A DNA stretch of 64,000 bases, from NCBI RefSeq assembly GCF_035046505.1, contig NC_089825.1:4909063-4973062 (forward strand), written 5' to 3'. The notes under the pieces were generated by a model. That model ran no database searches, was not told where the DNA came from, and saw nothing but the letters and a program-made list of their open reading frames with translations. Each line of letters starts with the position of its first letter. Within the stretch, counting starts at the first letter, position 1. Positions 1 through 37,399 of the stretch are shown here, piece after piece. A program made the position numbers and the translations under genes. Origin of the DNA: Tiliqua scincoides (Eukaryota; Chordata; Lepidosauria; Squamata; Scincidae).

Positions 1-299
1 AGGTTATTCGTTCAATTTTTAGCCTACCTGGAAGCACAGGGCAGCATCCCAGTGGGGGTTTCCTCTCCTGCCCACTTGTTATCTTCACAGCAATCCCTGA
101 GGGTAATCAGGCTGAGAGAAAGAGTGATTCATTCAGTGATACTCCGTGGGAGATGGCAGGGTGGGCGCTGGAGCCTGGACCTTCATGCTTTGAGTACCAC
201 ATTCTTAACTACTAACCCACATGAGCTCTCCAGTGCCACAAGCAGACCACAAAGGCTGTGGTCCCAATTGTTTGCTTCCAACATCTGGTACTCTGAGAT

Positions 300-787
300 A
301 TCCTAGAAAAGAGACGCCTGAGGGGGGACCTGATTGAGACATACAAAATTATGCAGGGGATGGACAGAGTGGATAGAGAGATGCTCTTTACACTCTCACA
401 TAACACCAGAACCAGGGGACATCCACTCAAATTGAGTGTTGGGTGGGTTAGGACAGACAAGAGAAAATATTTCTTTACTCAGCGTGTGGTCAGTCTGTGG
501 AACACCTTGCCACAGGATGTGGTGACTCGCCTGGACGCCTTTAAAAGGGGATTGGACAAGTTTCTGGAGGAAAAATCCATTACGGGGTACAAGCCATGAT
601 GTGTATGCGCAACCTCCTGATTTTAGAAATGGGTTACGTCAGAAGGCCAGATGCAAGGGAGGGCACCAGGATGAGGTCTCTTGTTATCTGGTGTGCTCCC
701 TGGGGCATATGGTGGGCCACTGTGAGATACAGGAAGCTGGACTAGATGGGCCTATGGCCTGATCCAGTGGGGCTGTTTTTATGTTCT
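300..787 (+). mobile_element. CR1/L2-like LINE, 3' end copy
   Basis: 5'-truncated copy. The frame 351-599 encodes the C-terminus of a CR1/L2-type ORF2 (MDRVDREMLFTLSHN, TRGHPLKLS, FFTQRVVSLWNTLPQDVV). It is followed by a 3' UTR ending GGGGCTGTTTTTATGTTCTTAA. Other copies in this window (5118, 7957, 44805, 60564) match closely. The assignment to CR1 versus L2 is uncertain. Confidence 0.85.
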
Positions 788-813
788 TAAACTACAATTC
801 CCAGGAGGCCTTG

Positions 814-925
814 TGGGTCTCTTGTTATCTGGTGTGCTCCCTGGGGCATTTGGTGGGCCGCTGTGAGATACCGGAAGCTGGACTAGATGGGCCTATGGTC
901 TGATCCACTGGGGCTGTTCTTATGG
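814..925 (+). mobile_element. second 3' tail of the same LINE family
   Basis: The stretch from GTCTCTTGTTATCTGGTGTG to GGGGCTGTTCTTATG repeats the 3' UTR of the copy ending at 787, after a short unrelated spacer. It is a separate, severely truncated insertion or a local duplication. Confidence 0.75.
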
Positions 926-928
926 GCA

Positions 929-1260
929 GGAGGTCTGGTCTAGAGGGTAGAGCCTCCGTCTGCCTGAAGATAACATCCACAAGGTCGCCAGTTTGAGGCC
1001 ACCGGCACCGTGCGACCTTGGAGCAGCTGACAAGCTGAAGCCGAGCTATTCCATCTGCTCTGAGCGTGGGAGGATGGAGGCCAGAATGTGAAGCCAGATC
1101 GGAATGAAACACCTGAATGTAGTCGTTCTTGAAAGAAAGAACCTTCTTTGAAATTGTAAAAATCCCTATTTAATAGGGATTTAATAAAGCCTGCCTATGT
1201 AAACCACCTTGAATAAAGTCTTGAATAAAGACCAAGAAAGCTGGTATATAAATACCTGTT
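929..1260 (+). mobile_element. tRNA-headed SINE
   Basis: The head has a polymerase III box A-like stretch (TGGTCTAGAGGGTAGAG) and about 40 nt later a box B-like stretch (CCAGTTTGAGGCC), as in a tRNA. A long non-tRNA body follows, ending in AAGCTGGTATATAAATACCT and a GTT/ATT-rich simple repeat. The family name is not known to me. Confidence 0.6.
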
Positions 1261-2159
1261 GTTGTTGTTATTAATTATTATTATCATCAATCATCATCAT
1301 CATCATCATCCCCCCTTCCTGGAGAGTTCAATAGCTGAGAGTAGCTAATAGCCACTTACATTCTCCAGGGTTTTATCTATTTGTAATAATAGATTTAGAT
1401 CAGTATTGCCTTGTTGTGTGGACTGATGGTTGAGCTGACAGTACTGCCTGAAGAACTAAGCTAGGAGAATCTGTGGTCATGTTTTTGGATAGGAGACAGA
1501 CTGCCAGGCTGTGACAAGCTGCAGTACCTGTTGTGGCAGAATGGCGTTGCTGTGGAGCCGATTAGCCATGCAGTGGGCGTGTGTGAAAAAGGCTGCCAGC
1601 AAAGAACTGAGAAAGACCTTGAGGACTTGTCCAGGTTTGATTTATGATTGCCTGTAGCTCAACAGCAAGAAGCCAGAAGAGAGAACCAAACTGTGAAGGC
1701 AACACCTGGTAGTTGAGGATTCTGTTATCCTCAGAATATATTTGTAAAAATCCCATTGAAAAAATGGTGGTGCCCACGTAAACCGTCTTGAATGCTATCT
1801 AAACAACAGAAATTTATTTATTATATATAATAATTAATTATAAATAATGTGCTTTGGGAGCATGTGTGATGAAAAGAAGCACATCAAAGCAAATACATTC
1901 TCTAACCAAGTCCTTCCTTGCAATTATCATTCGCCAAATGCTAATCAATTTCATGGGATGACCCTGTGCACTCATGTCTGGAGAATTCATTTGCGAATCC
2001 AACCCTGTTCATACTTAAGCACTGCTGCTTAAGTATGCTTAAGCTGCTAGCACCCCCCACATTTGTGAAACTGTAGGCAGTTCAATGATGGTTGTCAATA
2101 CTTTGGGGATTTCAGGTTAAGGAGGAAATTATGACAACCGAATGGAAAGTTACAATGGT

Positions 2160-2820
2160 AGGAAGGTTTGCCCTGCAGGGGAAATCAAATCTACCAGTGG
2201 AGATGGACCACAGAAACAGTTTACCAAGAAAACTCTGAAGATACTGTACCTTCCACCCGTCTTCCGGAGAGCAAACCGGAGGGTTCCATGATTGTGCAGA
2301 GGTCCAAAACATTTGCATCAAAGAGGAATCTCAGAAGAGTAATGAATGTGAATCAAAACATCAATCAAAACCCAGCTCTGACAGCAGCCCAGATAATCTA
2401 CATCAAAAAAAGATGCATGGGATGGCTGTCCTTTGAAAAAGCAATTTGGGAGGATTATTAGTCCATCTCCAATTCCTGTGCGAACAACAAAGCTAGAGGT
2501 TCTGCGGCATTTTCCGAGAGCTATGAAATTATAAGAGCTCAGACAATAGCTTGGTAATGAAGGAAGATCAAAGGGACACAATATATTTGTGTGTTCCATA
2601 TATGGGAAAGATTTAACCAGAAATTGTATCTTAAAAGACACACACAAAAAATCCATACTGCCAAGACACCTTGTAAATGAAAGGAATGTGAGAAAGCTTC
2701 AGGATGAACCAAAAAGTTCTTGGGCACCAGAGGATACACATGAACAAGGCTTTCAAATGTATGGAACGTGGGAAGAGTTTTGCCCAGTGGTATAATCTGG
2801 TTCAGAAAATCCACTTTCCC
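2160..2820 (+). pseudogene. decayed C2H2 zinc-finger gene fragment
   Basis: Several plus-strand frames together resemble a zinc-finger array. Near 2595-2690, KLYLKRHTQKIH is followed by a linker-like HTAKTP and by KECEKAS. Near 2756-2815, KCMERGKSFAQWYNLVQKIH matches the C-x2-C/G-K-S-F/NL/H-x3-H layout with finger cysteines lost. Upstream, near 2290-2400, an EE/S-rich stretch resembles the linker before the fingers in KRAB-type genes. In-frame stops and frame changes are present, so it cannot be expressed as a zinc-finger protein. It is either a pseudogene or an ancient duplicate. Confidence 0.5.
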
Positions 2821-2866
2821 CTTATTGGTGCACTGTTAAAGGTCTGGGTGAAATAGCTGAGGACCA

Positions 2867-2950
2867 ACAGAAGAGGCCTGGTGGATCAGACCATCAGTCC
2901 ATAGTCCAGCATCCTGTTTCCAGCAGTGGCCATCCAGTTAAATACCCAGA
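2867..2950 (-). mobile_element. old CR1/L2-like LINE tail fragment
   Basis: CTGGTGGATCAGACCATCAG and CCAGCATCCTGTTTCC are divergent versions of the reverse-complemented LINE tail (GGATCAGGCCATAGGC, CCAGCTTCCTGT) seen in younger copies. Confidence 0.45.
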
Positions 2951-5117
2951 GCGTTTGCTCAATGTGAGACTGCCACAGTGTATCAAGATGTCTTTGTGTA
3001 GCATTAAATGTTTTGCAAGTGCTGTGACAAAGGGTTTGTCACTCTGTACAAATGTTAGTACACTGGTTAGTACAAATGTTCTACTTCATTAACTCTGTTA
3101 GCGTTGCACCCACTTTGCTGCTGCAGACACTCAGTCGGTAATCCTCGTAAAACATTTCCAGAACAAGCAAACACAGACTTTTCTCTGAGTGGATGCTGTA
3201 GGAGAGGAATTCTTTCCCAGGAAAAGAGGACAAGATTGGACTCTTAGGGGTAGGAATTCCTGAACTTTATCCTAGTGCGCATTACTGTATAAAGAATCAA
3301 ATCCATAAATCCATGTAACCCCTCCGTGGTACATATTTAACAGCCAAATCCAAAGGTGGAGTTGAGCCAGTGCGGGCTTCCACTGCTGTTGACGACAGGC
3401 CCACTGTCACCTGTGAAAGTCACGGGTGCTTGGCCCCTCAGGCGGACAGTGTGGTGGTGGCTGCACACTTGGGGAAGCCTGCACACCCTGCTGCTCGCAG
3501 CCGATGCTACTGCTCAGTTTCTGGCTGTTGGAGCTTCATCCTCCTTTGGAGCACAGCACACTGGGGTGTGCAGACTATCTCTGGGACATGGGACAACTGT
3601 GCCTGGAGCCCCACTAATCCTCCTACCCACCCATCTGGGGTCAGATCCCTAACTAGGGATAGTGTAGAAGAGAGAGACGGGATATACAGTGGAAGGAAAG
3701 TAAGAGGAAACCACAAAAGAAAAATACATGAACTAGAAGAAAAATTGATGCTGATCCAGAGCTTGGCACAACTGATTGCTTCATGTGAGATGCAGGGCCA
3801 GGTTGGGGGAGGGATGCCCTTTAACATGGGAGACCACTTCTACAACTGGTCCTGCCTCCTAGTGGTAGGAGAGGCATTCCCATAAAAGATCAAGGAATAC
3901 TCCTCTTACTTTTCCAAGAATTCCCACCTAAGAATTTTGGTTATCCTCATGTAGCAGTTTGCTACAGATTGGACAAATTATTCCAGACCAGTACAGATAC
4001 AAGTTTGTGGTGGCAGATTGAAAACCATGCAGATTGTCTGGTGGTTACTGGTCACAGTTGCCAGGTTGGCAGGGTAGTTCTTGGGTGGCAGCTGAAAGGG
4101 GGTTGCGTCATGGGTCAAATGAAGAAATGCAGTGGCAGTATGGCAGGACCCACCTTTTTTACACTTTCCCCCATAGAATCACTTTTGTGGAGTGAGCTCA
4201 TCAAGGGAGCTTCTTCTGTGATGTGATGGTCCTTGATGGTTTTATCTCCAGTACTAAGTGGGGGCTGCTAATGTTTTGCACCTTTCTGAGTGAGCGGTAG
4301 CTAGTGCAGCAGGCAGTTGCTTCGTTAAAATGGACTCGCACACTTTTCCACTTCAACTCCAAAACGTTCAATAGATGAAAATTTGGCTCAGCCGTAGCCC
4401 TGATTTGCCTTTGCAAAGTTCATGAAACTTACGCAAGTACTTTGCATGGCATTGCTGGTTAATAAGATACAGTTTCTTTCAAGCCCCACAGGGAAGTAAT
4501 TAGCATCCAAAGACAGCAAACGGATGATTCAGTCAATAAGCCCAAGCTGAGTGTATCTCATTTGCCAATTCTGATTTGCAACAGGTTGTTGTGAATAGCA
4601 TAAACAGTCAGATAACAAGTAGATAAATTTGTGTCGAATGCAGAGGGTGATGAACCAGAGCTCTGGTGCCAGCAGAACAGTTGCTCTAATCCTTTCTAAC
4701 GGCACATGCTTCGTGAGCGACAGGCTGTCCTATTTTTTGCTCCTTTGCTTATGGAAACCCAGCTTCATGTTTGAAAATAAAGCCTGGCTTTATGTAACTT
4801 CAATCGTGTTCCGTAGATAATGGAAAAGGACTAAACTGTTCAGAAACGTTTTGTCTTCTGGGCAGATGTGGAGTATGAATGTTGAAGGGGATTAAAACTA
4901 GATTAATTTTGGGAACATTGTAATCTGTTCTGAATGACTAATATTCATTTGGAAGAGAAAGGGGGGAGAGAATCTATTTCTCTGTTTGCCAATCTGAAAT
5001 ATATTTTTTAAGAGCCGAAGTGGCTTACTTCCTTTGTTCACAAAGTCTCCAGGTACATGCCAAGACTGCTTTGGTCAGGAATTAATCAGCGAATAAATCA
5101 TCTATTACCTTTCACAG

Positions 5118-5530
5118 CACGACATAACAGCTCCGCTGGATCAGGCCACAGGCCCATCTAGTCTAGCTTCCTGTATGTCCGTGCCCCACCAAATGCCCCA
5201 GGGAGCACACAAGACAAGAGCTCTGCAGCCTATTGCCCTCCCTTGGATCTGGCATAGCCCATTTCTAAAGTCAGGAGGCTGCACATACACATCGTGCCTT
5301 GTAACCCGTGATGGATTTTTTCCTCCAAAAGTTTGTCCAATCCCCTTTTAAAGACATCTAGGACAGATGCCATCACCACATGCTGTGGCAAGGAGTTCCA
5401 CAGACTGAGTAAACAGATATTCTCTTTTGTCTGTCCGAACTTTCCCTACACTCAATTTTAATGGATGCCCCCTGGTTCTGGTGTTGTGTGAGAGGGAAAA
5501 GAACATCTTTCCATCCACTCTATCCTTCCC
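5118..5530 (-). mobile_element. CR1/L2-like LINE, 3' end copy
   Basis: Minus-strand 5'-truncated copy of the family at 300-787, with 3' UTR and the ORF2 C-terminal codons (TRGHPLKLSVGKVRTDKREY). It is more diverged than the copy at 44805. Confidence 0.8.
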
Positions 5531-5659
5531 ATGGATAAAGGAGATTGCTTTGTTTGACTTCAATGAATGCTGAGGTACTCAGAAGTTTCCATAGCCGTGT
5601 ATCATATACTCTGCCGGCTTAGGAACTTGCCAGCAAAGCAGGGGCAGGCCTGAGCAACA

Positions 5660-5830
5660 GACTGGGAATAGAGCTGTAACTCAGTAGTGGAGCATACACT
5701 TCACATGCAAATGGTTGCAGGTTCAATCTGACGCATCCAGGTAGGTTTAGGAAAAGGGTCCTACCTAGAGTTGCTGCCAGCTCAAGTAGGCAATAGTGAG
5801 CTTGGTGGAGCAATGGCCTCACTCAGAATA
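5660..5830 (+). mobile_element. tRNA-headed SINE with box A and box B
   Basis: TAACTCAGTAGTGGAGCA fits box A and GGTTGCAGGTTCAATCTG fits box B about 35 nt on. The body (CATCCAGGTAGG, GAGTTGCTGCCAGCTC, GGTGGAGCAATGGCCTCACTCAG) is a diverged form of a SINE body common in squamates. A tail-only piece of the same family lies at 32640-32705. Confidence 0.65.
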
Positions 5831-6073
5831 GATTTTACTTGTATAAACCCTTCACATGTTTAGGAGCTTCCAAGTATCTGTAACAACTATGGACTCTGAC
5901 AGCTGCTATGGTTACCCATGGAGAGACTACCATTCCACCTCTCTTCATTGGACCACTGCCTTTTCTGCTGCTAAAAGCCAACTTGGAGGAATGAGATAGT
6001 GAATGCCAGCGGTAGTGCCAGCACTACTCAAAGGAGCACCACCCCTCACTTTTTCCCAAAAGGTAGCTTGCTA

Positions 6074-6097
6074 CAGCAGCAGCAGCAGCAGCAGCAG
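6074..6097 (+). repeat. (CAG)8 microsatellite
   Basis: Eight perfect CAG units. They fall in an open frame that has no other sign of coding, so I treat this as an intergenic triplet repeat. Confidence 0.85.
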
Positions 6098-7076
6098 CCT
6101 CTTTTTTACAGATACTCAGAGGCTTCTAAACAACCTAGGCTAGTTCACAGGCTCCTGCATAAATTGGCCCACAACTTATGTTGGTGTAAGATGCAACACA
6201 GAAGAGACCCAGTTTTCTGGATTAGCCCAGCTATGCATTTCATTGACTCTTCATTTCATTCCTCACTGCTTTTGCAAAAGGGAGCACAGTGCCCGAACAA
6301 ATGTTGCCACGCACATTCAAAGGGAGAGCCATGTGAAGACAAAAAGAGCGTGGCACATTACATGATCACCCAAGCCATGAATATGCAAGCAAACCAGCAG
6401 TGGGAACAGTCAGCAGCAAGTTCTTGAGCCTCCCATAAATAAGAATGAGTTCTTTTCCCCCTCAGCAGGAAAAGTAGCAGGTTGCAGCCAAAGATATGAA
6501 TCAAGAGAGATTATTGCCAAGCCATAGCTAAATTTCTGAAGTACATCCACCTGGCTTGCAAAGCATTTGTTTCCCTGCTGTGCTGCTGAAGTAACCAACC
6601 TGCAGGGGATCAAGCCAACAGCCCCCATAAACCTTTCCAGCTTCAAACTTGCCCAAAGGCCTGTGCGGGAGAAGCTTTTAAACAATAGATGTTAGGGAAA
6701 AATAAGATTTGGTTGAAACTAGTGCTAGTACAGCTCTCCTAGGTCAATCCATAATTTCTTTGGGGAATGTGGACTAACTGAATATCTGCTAGGTACCTGT
6801 AGATATAACCCAAAGCTCTCAAACCAATTAGGGACTGGGCTCCTGGATCAGAGTCCTCCAAACATCAATGGACACCCTAGTGCACAAGTGCTACAATACT
6901 GAAACCTATGAGACAGCCCTGGGGCTCATTACAGACATGACAATTGAAATCAGCCTAAGAACTCTAATCCCTTCCTATGCATCTGAACCCTTCCCCAAAA
7001 TTCAGTTTCAGTTAAGAGTTGCTGGTCAACCATAATGAAACCATGGCTATAAAAGACCTCAAACCCCAACTAGCTG

Positions 7077-7246
7077 AGGGCACAATCCTAAACCCACTTT
7101 CCAGTACCGATATAAGGGCAATGCAGCTCCAAGGTAAGGGAACAAACATTCCATTACTTTGAGGAGGCCTCCAGGGGTGCCACCCAACTGCAGGATGCAG
7201 TACACATCCCATTGGCACTGCTATGCTGGAAAGTTGGTTAGGAAGC
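7077..7246. mobile_element. short palindromic DNA element (MITE)
   Basis: Begins AGGGCACAATCCTAAACCCA and ends with the diverged inverse (GCTGGAAAGTTGGTTAGGAA). It is the same family as 62087-62243, where the inverted ends are better kept. No coding capacity. Confidence 0.5.
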
Positions 7247-7956
7247 AGAAGACTGATCGCCATCGGATCTGCAGCCCACTGAGTTAAACAGTAGCAACAA
7301 ATTCAGATAGTCTAGGACCAAGCCAGAGAGAAAGTTACTTGTATTCAGAATCCTACAATCTTTGTTTCCACTCAAGTATTGTATTCCAAAATGGGCAAAT
7401 GTCAAAGCTTGACAGTTAAGATATTCCACTGTAATATCTTGTAGGCTGTGTCACACCAACCACCAACATCTCTCTATTCTTCATCTGGAAGAAGAGAATC
7501 AGAAGAAAATATCCTGCGAATATCTGAATCTTAACAGCAGAGAACTCCATGACAGAATGTGTTTAGGGGGGCCTGAAATTAAGCCCAATATAGTTAACTA
7601 TTGTTCCAAAGAATTGGAGCACAATGCAAAATCCAAGAAATCAATCCACAGTGGAAGCTCAAATGCAAGACTTTTAGTTCTCTGCCCTCAAATTTAGGAT
7701 CTAAAATGAGGATGTTAACCAACAAGTTCCTAACCCAAGAATGTATTTTGTGGAGTATTCTGTTCTGCATATATTTTTATGTCCTGGTAGAAGCACAAAA
7801 GATTGAAATGTCAGTGTGATTTAGCAGATAAACACATGAGCTTTGGGGGCTGATACTATTGCCTCTGGTCTTGGGTTTGGATAGCCAAGTGGAATTTCTC
7901 CCTTTCCTTACAATAGTGGAACATATTTCCCTTTTATTTTCATATTCTCATACATA

Positions 7957-8405
7957 AGAACATAAGAACAGCCCCACTGGATCAGGCCATAGGCCCATCT
8001 AGTCCAGCTTCCTGTATCTCACAAAGGCCCACCAAATGCCCCAGGGAGCACAACTGATAACCAGAGACCTGCATCCTGGTGCCCTCCCTTGCATCTGGCA
8101 TAGCTAAAATTTCTAAAATCAGGAGGTTGCACATACACATCATGGCTTGTAACTCGTAATTGATTTTTCTTCCAGAAACTTGTCCAATCCCCTTTTAAAG
8201 GCATCCAGGCCAGATGTCATCACCACATCCTGTGGCAAGGAGTGCCACAGACCAACCACACGCTGAGTAAAGAAATATTTTCTTTTGTCTGTCCTAAGTC
8301 TCTCAACACTCAATTTTAGTGGATGTCCCCTGGTTCTGGTGTTGTGTGAGAGGGTAAAGAGCATCTCTCTATCCACTGTCCCTCCCCTGCATAATTTTGT
8401 ATGTC
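7957..8405 (-). mobile_element. CR1/L2-like LINE, 3' end copy
   Basis: The minus-strand copy runs from the 3' tail (plus strand TAAGAACATAAGAACAGCCC) into the ORF2 C-terminus (MDREMLFTLSHNTRTRGHP). It is 5'-truncated at a CATACAAAATTATGCAGG-like point. Confidence 0.85.
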
Positions 8406-9202
8406 ACAGCACCCTCTTCTGGAATTAAGGAAAATTACACTGTAAATAACCCAAAGGATGTTATCTAACATGCAAATTCCATTTCAAAATCCAAATCTCC
8501 AGCTGCAAATGCATACACTGCTTCGGAATTTGCAGAGAGCAGCGGTACACCAAGAATAGCTTAAGTTTAAACCAAAAGTCCTTGGTTTAAATTCAAAGCT
8601 TGTTTCCCCCCCCCCCAATCTGATAATGAGTTTTCAAAATTCTACCAAGAAAAAATCCATTCTAGTTTAATACAGGAGCAAAGCACTGAAAAGCCCCCAT
8701 CGTGTCCAATGAGCATAGCTGAAGCAGTTGCAGGTTCGTTCTGGGCACAAACAGAAGAACAGAATGACAACAGTGCTCCCTTTTACACAAACCAGAAGAA
8801 TAAAGCAAGCTGTGGGAGGCAAATGGTTCAGAAATTGAGTAAAATCTATGACACAGGCTTAAAAAGTAGTGTTATAGTTTGGGAAAGGATAAGTGTACTT
8901 GTGGTCCAAAAGTCAGAAAAGACTGGGGAAACCTAGACTCAAACCCAAGCTTGATCTGCACACATCATGCTCTCAGTTTTCCCCACCTGAAAAAGAGATA
9001 CTAAATTCATCTATTTTCACAGGGCTGTGCTGAAGGATGAACACACACAGATACAATGACACTCCTACTTCATTAAAACATATTGGCAACCCTACACATT
9101 CAAACAGATGGAACACCCAACATGGCAGGGTTGCCAAGGATCTCTTACAAAAAAAGCACTGTGTCAGACAGGAAAGCGAGAGGAGGCTGATGGAGCAGCA
9201 TT

Positions 9203-9208
9203 TTTATT
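9203..9208 (-). terminator. GARS1 poly(A) signal
   Basis: AATAAA on the minus strand (TTTATT on plus) lies about 180 nt beyond the GARS1 stop codon, a short 3' UTR. It is the first canonical hexamer downstream of the stop. Cleavage would fall around 9180-9190. Confidence 0.65.
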
Positions 9209-9388
9209 CACTTTAATTGTGGTCACTGGAGAAAGGGATTAAAATTAGGCAGCAATTGAGGAGGAAAAAATAACCAAACTGTCCCTGGGAGCGCAAATAA
9301 TGCGGTTTTGAATAATACACAATAAATTTCATTAACATGAACAGAAAAAGTGGCCTTCTGGATACAGGTTTGTTTCCAGTTGGTGGCT

Positions 9389-36426
<27,038 letters not shown>

Positions 36427-36760
36427 GGAGCGGCGGTGGCAGCGTCGGAGGCCCGGCCCCCCGCATGATGAAATCCCCGGCCGGCTCGGCCTCCTCCTCC
36501 ACGCCCCGCCCTCGGCCGGCTGACGGCAGCACTTTCCGAGCCCAGCCCGGCCTCGGCTGCCACAGCGGAGGAGGCGGAACGGACCCACTCGACGCGGGCC
36601 TCTCCTTTCCCCTGCGCCCAAGTAGGCCGCAGCGGTTGCTATGGCAACCGCCCCTGCCCGCCATTTTCCGCCGCTGAGGGGCGCCCGACGCCCAGCGAAC
36701 CAAAATCCGCGCGGGCGAGCGCGCAGGAAAGAAAACGTGACAATTAAACACGCTCCAGTC
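36427..36760 (-). promoter_or_regulatory. GARS1 CpG-island promoter with RFX-type palindrome
   Basis: The region around and upstream of exon 1 is very GC- and CpG-rich and has no TATA box, as expected for a housekeeping promoter. GTTGCTATGGCAAC at 36635-36648 is a perfect palindromic X-box of the type bound by RFX factors, about 210 bp upstream of the first ATG. CGCCATTTT at 36659-36667 resembles a YY1 site. The transcription start cannot be placed from sequence alone. Confidence 0.6.
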
Positions 36761-36952
36761 CCAGAGGCGGGAGATCTCCCAGCCTCCTCGGAAAAGATTT
36801 TGTGGTTCTCTTCTCCCCCCGCAATGAGAAAGTGGGCTGGTCGGGCCTGATCCACACATGTAATCAGGATGAGGTCATAGGATGCAGACGGGGCTGCACC
36901 ACTTGGGGCTGCAGTTTTGGGACCCTTCGCCCTCATGCTCTCCTGCAACAAA

Positions 36953-37392
36953 GGCTGCCATCCTATCCACGCTTTCCTGGGAGTAAGCCCCATTGCCTAT
37001 ACTGGGACTTATTTCCGAGTAGGCATGCATAGGATGGGGCTCTCAGGCTGCCATCCTATCCACACTTTCCTGGGAGTAAGCTCCATTGACTATAATGGGA
37101 CTTACTTCTGAGTAGGCATGCATAGGATGGACTCTCAGGTTACCATCCTAGGCACACTTTCCTGGGAGTAAGCCTCATTGCCTATACTGGGACTTACTTC
37201 TGAGTAGGCATGCATAGGCTAGGCTACCATCCTATGCACACTTTCCTGAGAGTAAGCCCCATTGACTATAATGGGACTTACTTCTGAGTAGGCATGCATA
37301 GGCTGGGGCTACAATCCTATCCACACTTTCCTGGGAGTAAGCCCTACTGACTATAATGGGACTTAATTCGGAGTAGGCAGGCATAGGATTGG
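36953..37392. repeat. tandem array of five palindromic units upstream of GARS1
   Basis: Units start at 36953, 37046, 37139, 37222 and 37307 (93, 93, 83, 85 and about 86 bp). Each runs GGCTGCCATCCTATCCACAC, CTTTCCTGGGAGTAAGCCCC, ATTGACTATAATGGGACTTA, CTTCTGAGTAGGCATGCATA, GGATGG. A unit is itself an imperfect palindrome (ATCCTATGCA facing TGCATAGGAT). Dispersed single units are common in this window (20850, 59770, 62246), and a second tandem array sits upstream of ACAA1. Confidence 0.9.
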
Positions 37393-37399
37393 TATCTGA

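Larger units (their letters stand above)
1..9180. other. intergenic DNA beyond the GARS1 3' end
   Basis: I recognise no intact gene here. The identified repeats are listed separately. Stretches 1-300, 1310-2150, 2960-5110, 5850-7070, 7250-7950 and 8410-9180 contain no exon, RNA gene or family I can name. 1527-1810 vaguely resembles the tail of the SINE at 929-1260 (GTAAAAATCCCATTG... then TAAACCGTCTTGAATGCTAT). From memory, human GARS1 faces CRHR2 on this side, but no CRHR2 exon is seen. Confidence 0.6.

Noticed and set aside
929-1000. A tRNA gene
   Set aside because: Box A and box B are present but the arms do not form a proper cloverleaf and the sequence continues into a SINE body.
5999-6427. 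142-codon frame with eight glutamines from the CAG repeat
   Set aside because: No splice signals, promoter or homology; the glutamines come only from the microsatellite.
36427-36993. Open frame extending the GARS1 first exon upstream to a Met at 36993
   Set aside because: It runs through the CpG-island promoter and its peptide has no likeness to GARS1; the Met at 36426 gives a presequence of the usual length and composition.
36953-37392. Regularly spaced palindromic repeats that look superficially like a CRISPR array
   Set aside because: The units abut with no unique spacers, are dispersed singly elsewhere, and the window is vertebrate DNA.
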